Source of the DNA: Oreocharis arfaki | Lineage: Eukaryota > Chordata > Aves > Passeriformes > Paramythiidae | Reading direction: 5' to 3' | Length of the DNA: 64,000 bases | Assembly: GCA_013398015.1 (NCBI GenBank) | Contig: VZRR01010417.1 | Location: 124,001 to 188,000, forward strand | Shown: in pieces, positions 40,383-51,800 of the stretch | Layout of the letters: each line of letters starts with the position of its first letter | How positions within the stretch are numbered: position 1 is the first letter of the stretch | Made by a program: the position numbers and the translations under genes | Notes under the pieces: model-generated | Seen by the model: the letters and a program-made list of their open reading frames with translations, nothing else | The model's database searches: none | What the model was told of the DNA's origin: nothing

Positions 40383-40469
40383 AGGCTGTATGTTGTTAAT
40401 GCTAATCGTGATAGGGGTTTTTACCTATGACTGACTCCTACATATTAGCATTAACACTGTACCATGCCT
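40383..40469 (+). ncRNA. MIR155: miR-155 precursor hairpin
   Basis: The 5p arm (40,396-40,418) carries the miR-155 seed TAATGCT and as far as I can recall is identical to the human and chicken mature miR-155. The 3p arm (40,435-40,456) is the known star strand. The 11 bases at 40,396-40,406 pair perfectly with 40,444-40,454, flanked by G-C and T-A pairs. The GATAGGGG segment pairs with CTCCTA after a small bulge. The lower stem continues as 40,388-40,390 with 40,460-40,462, and 40,383-40,386 with 40,466-40,469 across an internal loop. The terminal loop is about 40,418-40,434. The hairpin lies near the 5' end of the last BIC exon. Confidence 0.98.
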
Positions 40470-41230
40470 CTTACCAGAATTCACACGGAACAAACTGCTG
40501 CTGTGGGAGGAGAACAGAAATCATGAATCAGTCAGTGCTATGCTGGGAAAAACCTACTCTACGTGGAAAAAGACATGTTGTTCTGCATACAGGCATGCTT
40601 GCTAGGTATAGAGTCTGGAAAAGCAGCAAAGAAAAAGCAGCTTTGTGTAATAGCAAGTCCTTACTAGGATGTCGAATGTGTAACGTTTTGAATGCAACAA
40701 CCTGGGTTTTGCTTTGTTTTATCACTTTTTAGCTCTTTTGGCTTTACTTCCTACACAGATATTTCATTTCTTCATTTTTATTTAGCAAAGAAAAATGATG
40801 AATTTAATTTTTAGCATGTACAACTGAGGATTCTATTAATTTCTACAGAATTTTATTGTATGTAAGAGAAAAACTGACAGAAGATATTTCTTTCAGATTC
40901 CATTGCCAGTTCTTTAGGAGAACTTGGGCAATGGGTCATTAGGAGAAAATGACAGTATCTTTAGTTTACTTTAGGATTACCAGTGCATTTCAAACTTTTA
41001 GAAGTCTTAGAAAATTGTAGAGAAAAAGTATTGTTATATATTTTTTGTGGAAGGTCAAAATAGTTCCTGAATATTCAATCACAAAACCTGAGTGACAGAG
41101 CCAGTCTTTAAAACTCTCTCTTACCCTCTACTTAAATCTACTTAAAGAATAGTTTATCTATGAAACATTAATTTTATGGGAGAACAAAAGAGAAAACTAA
41201 AAAACTCAAAGTACTCACCATTAATTAAGA

Positions 41231-41236
41231 AATAAA
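41231..41236 (+). terminator. Putative BIC poly(A) signal
   Basis: The canonical hexamer AATAAA is the first seen downstream of the miR-155 hairpin. Use by the BIC transcript is inferred from position only. Confidence 0.4.
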
Positions 41237-42843
41237 GTTAATGTTTGTCCCTGTCAATATGAACACCTCTTTCTGTTATCAGTGTTCTGCCCGTGAATCT
41301 CCAGCACAAGGAATGATCACAGAGCACCCAAGACCACAGACACTTACAAACCAATGGTCTCATAAAAAAGTGTCCCATACAAAGAGTCTCACTGAATGTG
41401 ATTTTTACACTCAGACAGAACTGCTGCAGGGCATAAATGTTTTCCAAATCAGGCTCTAAGTTAAGTGGTTTCCCCAGGATGCATACAGCTGGGGGACCAT
41501 AACCACCAAAAAGGAAAAGCCACTTTTATCCCTTCCAAAGTCAGAGCCATAGCTCTGAGAGAGAATTCTCAAAGTGGTGCAACATATTTTGGTAAAGAAA
41601 AGCACACTCCTATTAACTTTCCTGGGAAAATTACTTTAAAAGTGGGAAGAAAATTGTGGCAAAAGAGAGGAGAGTCAAGAGAAAATCTCATTTCTTGGGT
41701 GAAACTGAAGCTCAGTGTGATTTTCCTGTCCATTTGAGGCCATGTTCAGCAGTATCGGTTTGCTGAAGCAAAGGTGATCCTAGAGCCTCAATCCTGTATA
41801 GATACATATCAATAGAAGGTGTCTTAAGGAAGAAAACATCTTTCCACTCACCATCCTGATTCATAAAAATCAAATATTTGTTCCCTCACATTTTCCCTCT
41901 TTAAAATGTGAGTAACTTGCAAACTTAAGAAACAGAAAGTAATTATAAATATGGCCCAATATTAGACCAATTATACATATTCTTTCTGCATAGCTGTTTC
42001 CCCAGAAAAGCAGACATACTTAGGTTGTGGATATTATATTAGCAGATACTAAAATAATAGGTTTTCTTTTCACTCTGAAAAAATGTTAATGCTGTCCATG
42101 ACTGGGGTTAAGTCTCATGAAAAACCACAGCACGATAGCATTACCATTTTCAGATGGTTGATGTTCTTCAAGAAATACCCACTGCCAACTCTTCCCATCG
42201 AATGCCTTAATGCTGCCAAGTTCCTGTGTCTGTAAAATCTAATAAAACAAATGTAGCAATTTCACTGGCTTCAAATATAACAAAGTATTCCAAAATGCAG
42301 TAAGAGATTACTCCTTAGCAGAAGTCAAAATAGAAAGGAAAACTTGTTCTGGCTGCTGTTATGAAAGGACTTGATGTCTACTGATGATAGAGTGTTTTCA
42401 TCACTTGCATGTGTTCAATTTCCCAGGGAAGAGCTTTACTGCCTTGGTAAGAAAAAGATAACTCTTTCTTGGCATTTAATTCCTTCTTTTATTAAATTAG
42501 TCATCCTATATCCTAATTGTCTTTTCTATCTCCAAAATCCATGATAACATGAAATACAGAATATTTCTTTGGAAAAAAAATTCTCAGTTGGTCGTATGTG
42601 CCAGTTGGAACGGCTCAACCTTCCTACTGCCACCTCTTAGGATCAAAACACCATGTAGCTTCAACCTTTAACACAAGATTTCCTTTTTTGGACAAAACCA
42701 GTAAACAAAAGGGAAGAATCAAAAGTTTCAACTCTTTCAAACAAGATGCAGAAGGAGGAACAATTTGAATGTGAGAAGCCATGAAGCTACTACTGAGATG
42801 TGCAACAAGGAATAAGGCTTCAGTTCCCGCCTTTTCCCCATCA

Positions 42844-43095
42844 TCATAAAATCCTGGAATGGGCTGGGTTCAGAGGGACCCTAAAGATCATCTTGTTCCA
42901 ATTCCCCTGCCAGAGGCAGGGACACCTTCCACTAGACTAGGTTGCACCAAGCTCCATCCAATCTGACCTTGAACATTTCCAAGGCTGAGGTACTCACAAG
43001 TTCTCTGAACAACGTGTTCCAGTGCCTCACCACTTTCACCATAAAAAAAATCTGAATTATTCCTTATCAGAAACTGGCCAGTATCATCTTCTGCT
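42844..43095 (-). mobile_element. CR1 LINE 3' fragment
   Basis: Reversed CR1 tail: ATCCTGGAATGGGCTGGGTT, then a GACCCTAAAGATCATCTTGT block, GGCAGGGACACCTTCCACTA, and TTCCAAGGCTGAGGTACTC. About 250 bases, moderately diverged. Confidence 0.85.
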
Positions 43096-44606
43096 CAGGT
43101 ATGTTGGACTAAGTGACCCTGCCCTCTCCTTTCTCCACTTTGCAGCATTGTGTCCTCCTAGGTTCTTCCTTACCTTTAGCTGGTTCTGCAGTTCTTTTGC
43201 TGAGTAAAAATTGCCTCTTTACAACCAGAAATTTAATAAAAAGAAATAGCCAAGAAGACGAATTGACTAAATTCTGCAGTGTCTTTTGCCCATCTATCCA
43301 CCCCTAATCCCTGCAGCTTCCTATAGTGCTCAGTATAGAAAATAACAGCATCTACTTTCTTGTCTCCTTTTAAACTGATGAATGATGGTGTCTTCTGACT
43401 ATTTCCAATGGAGAAGATCGGGGCAGGCCCCAGGGTAGGCAGAACAGTGCACAAACATCCAGAATCCACACTCAGCCAGAGCTTTGCCATACCCATTTTG
43501 GTATTTTGCATAACTCCATAGCTTTAAGTTATACGGTGATAGTTGCGGGTGTGTGTCAGAACACAGCCCCAAACAGCCAGCCAGGCTGGTACCACCCTGC
43601 AGTTCTGCTGAAGTTCAGAAAACCTAAGCCAAAAAGAGAAAGGAAGTATTACTCTGACCCAGCTGCTACAACAGCCCTCTCAGCAGACAATTGCAGCATT
43701 TTATGCACCAACAGTCAATGGTAAAATAGAGAAATTGCCCTGAGCTCAGGGTCATATCTCCCTGCTGTTCTGTGGCTGCCATGGGCAGAGCACTGCTTCC
43801 ACTTATTCTCATGCTCACCTAAGAAATGTTCAGGACTTTTCTAGCAGTGCCATCAATACAGATCAGGCAGGGTGTACTCAAAATACCGTACGAGCCATCC
43901 CCCCCAAAATACCAGATGTTCTCCCCTGCACATGTGGCTCTGAATCCCAATCTGGCAGAACACTTCGGCAGAGAAAGAAATGAATACTATTACCCAGGTC
44001 TCTTAACTGTTACTGTTCTCTGTGAGAATTCTGGTGCTTTTCCAAGGCATCCTGTAGCTACAGCTCTCCCTTAGGAAAACCTGCCTTCTGGACCTCACGG
44101 AAGTCAATGTGTGAGATAGTGCCAAGTTCTGTAAAAGTTTGAGCTTCCACCTTTTTATGCACAGACCTCCAGGGAAGGGTCTAATACAGACCTCAACAGC
44201 ACTTCCAGTATTGTAGTTGTGCGCAAAAGTCCCTTTTGTGGGGATTCACCTGTGGGGTGACTTCCCCGCTCCTCCAACCAAAAAAACTCAAACCTCAAAC
44301 ATAGCAAACGAACAAAGAAACACCTACACACATTCCCCATGAAAAAGAACATACTGAAAAAGCTCTGAAATTCCAGCTACACTTAAAGGTATTCCTAAGG
44401 GATAGCAGCACTCTCACATTTCTCTGCAGCTGGTGCAGAGTAATTCTGAACTGGATACTCAAAACAGCAAGAAGACATCAGGGGATTCTGGGGGTTGTAC
44501 TAGAACAAGCTTAAGATTCAAAACAAACCACCTGTATTGGATCCCAAAATTCAGATGTCAAAATTTCACCAGTCTTGGGTTAATCACAGATGGCAAGTGC
44601 AGCATT

Positions 44607-44701
44607 AAACAACAAACAAAAACCAATTAACCAACCAAGCAAAACTAAAAATTTAAAAAAAAAAACCAAACACAACAAAACCCCAAAAAACAACAAAACC
44701 A
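44607..44701. repeat. A-rich (CAAAA) low-complexity tract
   Basis: Nearly 95 bases of A with interspersed C, including CCAACCAA units. Confidence 0.9.
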
Positions 44702-45739
44702 TCAATTTTTCGTGTTTCTCAAGACAAGAACGCCTCCTTCTTCAACAGCAACAGAACAGGTTCAAAGCCAAAGTACTCTGGCAATTTAGATTTAATGAAA
44801 ATTTATAGAATGTGTACTTCACGTATGTGTACTTTGAAGATAAACTTTAAACCAACAACCTTATTTAAAAAAATAAGCATCTGATACCATTATAAAAAGT
44901 CCTCTGCACCATTAATCAAGAAGAGAAAAAACCACCAGTTTTCCAAGTATCCTGAGAAGACATGGGCTATACCTAAATGTATTTTACTGAAGTACTACCC
45001 TGCTCTCACAAAACTGTGGTGTCAACTGATTAGAAACCATGTGATGCAGTTAATGGTAAAAATAATAATTGGCATAAAATTCAGAGAAAATATTTGCACT
45101 TCAAAGAGCAATAAAAATCTCCTCTGCTATAATAAGAACAGCTCTAATGAGTTGGGGATGAAAATACAAAACGTCAGAAAACATCATCTAACAAAATCCC
45201 CTTGTGAAATTTAATTGAAGTCACCATATCTGAATATCAAAGAAAGAAAATACATAATATTACTACATATAATTACTACACTGGGGATGCAAGTAATGAA
45301 CTACATTCTGGGTATTATTCTGGAAAATTAACTGCACTTGAACAGCAGAAAGAAATCATTAAACTCCAAGAACTTTCTGGCTTTTACATTCTGCTATTTT
45401 TGTATTGGTAAAGCAATGGCAATCACACGTTTACATATCTCTACAGGTATCTTTTTACGATATAATTCCTCTCACCTTTCAGTTGCAGTAGGCAACAACA
45501 TATGGATGGACACATGCAATTACTGTTGTCAAGGGCAGGGGCAACTTGCAAGTTATTGCAGATAAAACATTACCTTCCCTCTCCCCTCTCTTTTTTCTAT
45601 AAGGAAACCTTTAAAGTGGACTGAAACATCTCATGTATACCTGTGTCTATACTTATCTATGATTTAGATCACAGAATTCAAATTAATTACCCAAGACATT
45701 TTTGTACGAGGCACAAACAAGTCATGTAAAAATACACAT

Positions 45740-45745
45740 TTTATT
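45740..45745 (-). terminator. MRPL39 poly(A) signal
   Basis: AATAAA on the minus strand (TTTATT on plus), 21 nt past the stop codon. If used it gives a 3' UTR of only some 40 nt, usual for a compact housekeeping transcript. Confidence 0.7.
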
Positions 45746-45766
45746 ATATACATTTAGAGGTTCAAC

Positions 45767-45850
45767 TTAAATTGATACAGTTTTTCCTTCTTCAGTTCCA
45801 TCTTTTGTCTTAAGATGTTCTGCTGCTTCCAAATATTCTTCTTCAGTAAC
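45767..45850 (-). CDS. MRPL39: MRPL39 terminal coding exon 10
   Basis: Acceptor TTTCTGCAG|GT; 27 codons then TAA at 45,769-45,767. It begins VTEEEYLEAAEHLKTK. Only the first few residues (VTE) resemble the human tail, so this C-terminus has diverged. The reading frame continues exactly from exon 9. Confidence 0.9.
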   Translation of the reverse strand, partial: VTEEEYLEAAEHLKTKDGTEEGKTVSI

Positions 45851-48800
45851 CTGCAGAAAGACATCAATTTTGTTATATTTTTAAAAATTATTTCACTCTC
45901 CTTGATCCTGAAAATCCTCCCCTCATACTGTCACTGTAACAAGAAAGGACAACCTACAAAGACTCCTATCTTTTCCAAAATTAAACAACCTGAAGGCCAA
46001 GAACACTCAAACTAAGTTCAGGGAAGATGCCATGGGGCAGGCTGAGAACACATCCTTGGCTAACAAGTTTCAGAAGACATAAAGTACTTTTTTTCTGTCT
46101 CTTGCCAAACAAGTAAGTAAAAATTTTGATCTGAAGGCTCTAAAACAGCTGCTGTTTAATTTTTACAAAGACATCCTATGTTTAAACATGTATTAGTAGT
46201 GGTTATTTGGTTATATGTGGCTTGTAATATTTCATAATATTTATTAATAATAATTTTTTAAGTTCTATGTCCTGGGTTGCAGTATATTCTCTTACCATCT
46301 TCATGACCTGTGAAACCAGGTGGGGCAGTGTTTCTTTGCCTCCTCCCTCCGGACTATGTTCTGTTAATGGGAGCATTTGTGCCTTGCCAAAGGACTCATA
46401 GATAACGGACTCCAAACTATCTCCTGTTAATGGGCCCATCAGTGCCTCACCACCCCATTGTGAGATGCTCCGCCTGGGAGGGGGCACTGAACATTTCCCA
46501 CCTGGATATAATCAGAGGTTTTTCAGGCACAAGGGAGCTTCTCTCCGCTGGACTTCCAGAGGACGAGAGGCTGCATCACTGGACCTTCAGGCGAGGACCA
46601 GGCCCTTTTCCACGGGACCGCTGTTTTCACCGGAGCTGTTGCACCCACCCTGCTCACTGGGAGCCACCAGCGCTGCTGCCGGCTGTGACCAGCACTGCTC
46701 CAGGAGGAGAAGCTGCCAGCTGTGACCAGCACTGCTCCAGGAGGGGAAGCTGCCTGGCAGCCAAGAAGGCTGCACTGGGTGACTGTGCTGTTATAACTGC
46801 CATAGTCATTGTTATTGTTTTGTTTTGTACACATATATAAATTAGTAAAGAACTTTTATTCCTATTTCTCATATCCTTGCCTGAAAGCCCCTTAATTTCA
46901 AAGTTATAATAATCCGGAGGGAAGGGGGTTGCATTTCCCATTTCAAAGGGGGTTTCTGCCTCACTTAAACAGACGCCTGTCTTTCACACCAAGACATTGT
47001 ATTTACCTTAAAATATTTTTAGTTGTACAAATCATATCAATCAAATAGTATATAGGGTTTTTTTAAATGACATAAAGCATTTTAATAACAGACCTCCTAA
47101 ACAGTGCTACCATGTCCTCTAGTAAACAAGCAGTTAGATTTCCGATTTCCGTTCACCTGTGAATATTTCCATTCCTAAAGATATGTTCTTGAGTATACTA
47201 CCTACCTCTAATCATTCAAACTGTCCTCTATCAGAGCACATCTTTGTATTTGGTAACCTGTATTTCACCATTAGTAGGACTTACCAGCCTCTTTGATCTT
47301 TCCAGCAGTTTGTGCCACACAGTGTGATGAGCCTGTGTGAAATGTCATTATATGATGTTAGCAGAGGTAAAAAATAATCTTATCATAGAATTGATTCTGA
47401 AAAATGTATAACAATGATGGGACAAAACCATAATAATGCCCAGTTCAAATGCCACAACTCACAATTTTGGTGCCCAATTTGCCCATATTCATGTGGGGGA
47501 CTTGAATAAATGTGTACCCATCACACACCCCATCTCTGGAAGTGTTCACAGCCAGGTTGGATGGAGCTATCACCAGCCTGGTCCAGTGGAAGGTGTCCCT
47601 GCCCATGGGAGGGGAATTGGAACTGGATGCACTTCAAGGTCCCTTCTAACCCAAACCATTATATGGTTCTATGATGCATCCACTGTATGGAATCCTTGAG
47701 GGGTTAATTGGCAAAAATGGGAATTATGCTTAGGAAGGGAACACAGAGATGAGCTGAAGAACCCTTGAAAACTTCCCCAACTAAGACAATAGTACATGTG
47801 CTAGACCACGAGGTCAAAATCACATAAATCCACAGAAATGGGAATAAAGACTCCTGCCTCCACCTTCAGTTTGGCTAAGCCTTTGTTTAAGACTCATTAG
47901 AGCTAGGACTTTTTTTTGTTGTTGCTACATTTTACTTTGGTGTCATAAAATTCTTTGAATGGTATATTTATCATGAGTATAAATATAAAGTTCTGCTCTT
48001 CTAAGTACTGTCAGTAGCCTTGATGTCAAAAGACTGGCATGCACAACTTAGGCAAGCAGAATGAAATCTCCACACAGAAATTACACAAACAAAACAACAC
48101 TTTCCATACTGAAAAATAACATAATGGGCCCTCTGATGCAAACTTTTCTAGTTCTAACTGCATATCCACAACAGTTTCAGGAAAATGAATCCCAAATATC
48201 CATCACAGTCATCATCGGGGCCCTCCCTTTCTAGTGCTCCCAACTCTGAATTCCGTTTAGCTACCAACACAGCACCCAACAAAGACAGGAATACAGGCAA
48301 AATGTTCTAACTTAAAGAAGGAAAACCTGCGCAAAATGGATTACTTACCTTCAAACGGACTGGCAAGGACACACCCTGGAATCTCCTTATCAATTGAGAC
48401 TGGTCAGTCTGAAGATTATGGGCTGCCGTTATCTCATACTGGAAACAGAAACTTGTCCTTGGAATATGAGGACCTTCACTAACATCTACAAAGTCACCAA
48501 ACCTGGGGGGATGAAAAAAAACCCAGCCTAGATGTCAAATATATTTGGAGTCAAGTACAAGGAGATTAGGTTTTATTTTTGATTAGCAAATTCCAATCAA
48601 CAGAAAAAAAATCCACACAAATCCCAAACCAAATCTAAACAAATCCCCAGCTCAGCATTTTTAAGTTTCCTAAACCAAAAGTACAGGTCACACAATTTCC
48701 TTAAATGAACTTACGAAATTTAAACTTCAAGTCTAGGAAAGGATCTTAGGTTTAAAAAATCCTTGATGCCACGTTGGCTTTAAAACTGGGATAACTGTCA

Positions 48801-51800
48801 TTCACCAGAAAAAGATTCATCTCCGAGATCACCTATTTTCCACAGCACAGTGTTTTCAACCTGCACAGTTATTTCCCTTTCAGTTCTCGGAAAACTGCAA
48901 ATCAGTTAAGAAAAGAGAGACAGCATAGTACAGCAAAGAAATACTCAGAACAAACCTCTCCCAGAAATCAACAGGCAACCCCATTTTCCCCCTTATTGAG
49001 CAAACCAGAGTGGGAGGATGGAAAGAATGACACAACATTGTTCTAAAATTTCAAGAACCATCACTGCAAAGACATCTGTTCCTTTAGACAGATGTGGACT
49101 ACAAAAACAAATGAGGAACTCTTTAGACATCTAGAAAACTGAATATCCTACAACAGCCTAAGATAGAGAGAAATTCTTTTAATTGCGTGAGATACAACAC
49201 AAGCTTCCTGCCTCCAGGCTAAGAACTCTGTATTTTACACTGTATCCCAGGATGCTGTTCTATTCTCATCTCCACCACTACAAAGCAGTAACTTGGAAGT
49301 TAGGAAAATCTTGACAACTCTGAAAAAGCAAAGTCCATAATACAATGGTGACACTTGTTTTCAAACAAGTATTTGGTTTGTATTTTATTTAACCTGTCAA
49401 GCTCTAGAGATTTATTTAGTTTTCATGTAAAAGCACTGAAAGCAGTAAGACTTCACTGGCATTTACCACCCTTAACACAACAAGAAATGGAAATATAGTA
49501 TCACAAAGTATCACAAAACAATGGTTGTATTATAAAAAAACAAGCAAGCAAACCACCCCAAGCATCTTAAGACAGACCACAGACAGTAATGAATACAAAT
49601 GATCTTTAAACTTAAAGCCATCACAAGTAACTTGCTCCTCTCACTTGCAGAGAGTACTTGCAATACAGTCAAATGTTTCAGTGAATCATTACAGAATGGG
49701 AGTTCAGTTTTGCTTACCTATGTAACGTTACAATTCCTCTCATATTCTGAGAAGCTTTTCTTTCTATCATCTCTATTTTGTATCTGGACAAGAAAAAAAA
49801 AAATTTAAAATCCTCATCTTTAACACCTAGTTTTTACAAGAACAGTTCAGAAATTAATTTAATCAATTTAAAATTCCTAAAAATCATGCTTGTGTTTATG
49901 TGAGCTTTGAGATTGGTTTAAATTCCTAATGACAACACATATTGACATGCTTCATTAACAGAGATGTTAGTTAACCTCAGTTCGTGGAAAAATTACAGAG
50001 ATTATACTAAGCAGTACTGAAAGGCACTTTAAAATAATGCAAACATCAGGCACAGTCAACATGGGATCCTGAGACAGGATGTTTGGGAATGGTTAAATGC
50101 TGTGCCAGGAAGTGGTTCAGACTGGACACTAGGAAGCACTTCTTTAGGAGATGGTGCTCAAACACTGAACAGGCTTCTGGGAGAGGTGGTCGATGCCCCA
50201 AGCCTGTCACTGATTGAGAGGCATCTGGACAATGCCTTTAACAACTTGCTGTAACTTGTCAGCTCCACATCAGTCAGGCAGCTGAACTAGGTGGCTGCTG
50301 TAGGTCCCTTCCTATGGAAACATCGATTCCAGTCTATTCTGTGCATATGTTATAGGAGGACCATGCTCCCACAGCAGAGTTTTATTCAGAAAGATACAAT
50401 GAACCTACCACTTACAAATGAGAGTTTTTCAAGCCACCTATAAGACCAGAAGACACCATCAGACCACCTAAACTGATTTTATGCAATGTGTAGCCCTCAA
50501 CAGCTGGTGGCCTACAATACAGCAAAGTGTTCTGTGTGCTTTCTATACACAATATCTAAAGGTACCATCAAAAGTCAGCTCCCATCTGCTGTCAACAAAG
50601 TGGAGATGATGATCCCTATGTCACATTAAAATCACCTCCAGCATTAAGCTAAAAAACTTGCTATTTTGCAACTTCAGCTTCATTGTAGTTTAATTTTGGT
50701 TCACAAAATGATAAATTATTTATCATTTTCCCCCTACATCTCTCCAACCGCCAAAGAGCTGTGCACCAGAAAATTTTTTCCCAAAACATAGCTGAGGTAT
50801 TTTTTTCAGTGAAGGACAGGAGGTTTTGAACAAACCTTTTACCCCAGACCAAACTATTTTACCCATTTTCCCCCTGCAGAGTTCAAAAACTACATTTCAT
50901 CAAATCTTCATTTGAAGATACCAGGACATGAAAAACGTACATTTCTTTAAATATACAATCCTTTCATCAAAGGCTGAGATTAACTACCATGCCAAGGCTA
51001 ACCACCAGAGTTTCAATGTAATAGTGGAATCTTGAAGCTCACTAGCAAACAAAAGAAGTATTAGTCTTTCAGTTTGGCACAGAACTCCATCCAGTAAAGG
51101 TGCCTGGTGTTGGCCTCTGGAGAGAACAATAAGAACTAAGTAAGCTGGTGTGAGTAAGTTGGTGGAAAGAGAACGGAGGCAGGCTCATTCAGAGCAGTGG
51201 GAGAAGTACCTTCTTACTTCACCTGTCACATATTATTTTAAATTTATAAAAGCAAACAGAGATTTGACTTGATTTCTAATTGCCTCTTTGAAAGAAAGGC
51301 AAATTCAGACACTCACATGTTATTCTGAAACATTTCACGTGCTACTTTTGCTTCAACATGCAGTGTTTCAAAGGGCAGGTCTTGATGGATTAACTTTTTG
51401 GCATCCCTTGTAAGAGAAGAGAAGTTGTCCTAAAAAAAAAGGACATAAAAACTGTAACCACCTTTTCTTAGCTGTAGTGAACAGATAAAGCACAGCAAAT
51501 ACTAAATATTAGTCAAAACAACAAAGACCATCCACTATAAACCCTAAATATAGCAATTTTACTGTAGGACTGTCTTACTGTTATCATAAGAGTGCCACAG
51601 ATCATCACTGTTTTAATGGACAGATTCAATGCCCAGTCAAATCAATAGGCATTTTTCCATCAGAAACAATATATATTAATTAAACCGACCAGATTTTCCC
51701 TACATGGTACTATATACACAGTCTTGCTACTGTTAAATACTCATCTATATATCTTGTTTCCCAGAGTGATGTCTTCACTTGCAAATAAGCTCTACTGCGA

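Larger units (their letters stand above)
34807..41255 (+). ncRNA. MIR155HG: MIR155HG / BIC, primary transcript of miR-155
   Basis: Long non-coding RNA whose main product is miR-155, a regulator of B- and T-cell activation and inflammation. BIC was first found in chicken as a common integration site of avian leukosis virus in lymphomas (established knowledge). In the sequence, the miR-155 hairpin is unmistakable at 40,383-40,469 on the + strand. About 5.6 kb upstream is a promoter with an AP-1 site and TATA box (34,759-34,783), then a donor at 35,093/35,094. A long pyrimidine tract and AG (40,310-40,311) lie just before the hairpin, and an AATAAA (41,231-41,236) follows. This gives a two-exon model of about 1.2 kb spliced. 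Gene identity is very secure because of the hairpin and the MRPL39 neighbour. The ends and the two-exon structure are inferred; an additional middle exon, as in human, cannot be excluded. Confidence 0.78.
40312..41255 (+). ncRNA. MIR155HG: BIC last exon containing miR-155 (predicted)
   Basis: A 30-nt pyrimidine-rich run ending in ATTTAG at 40,306-40,311 makes a strong acceptor 71 nt upstream of the hairpin. The only canonical poly(A) signal seen downstream before the spacer is AATAAA at 41,231-41,236, so cleavage is placed about 20 nt later. No long conserved reading frame is seen. The exon end is inferred, and alternative polyadenylation is known for chicken bic. Confidence 0.5.
41257..45719. 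other. Spacer between convergent BIC and MRPL39
   Basis: About 4.5 kb between the predicted 3' ends. It holds one CR1 fragment (42.8 kb) and an A-rich tract (44.6 kb), and no gene that I can support. Confidence 0.65.

Noticed and set aside
46430..46840. 136-codon plus frame and overlapping minus frames near 46.6 kb
   Set aside because: They lie wholly inside the intronic LTR and use its 37-bp tandem repeat; not a host or viral gene.
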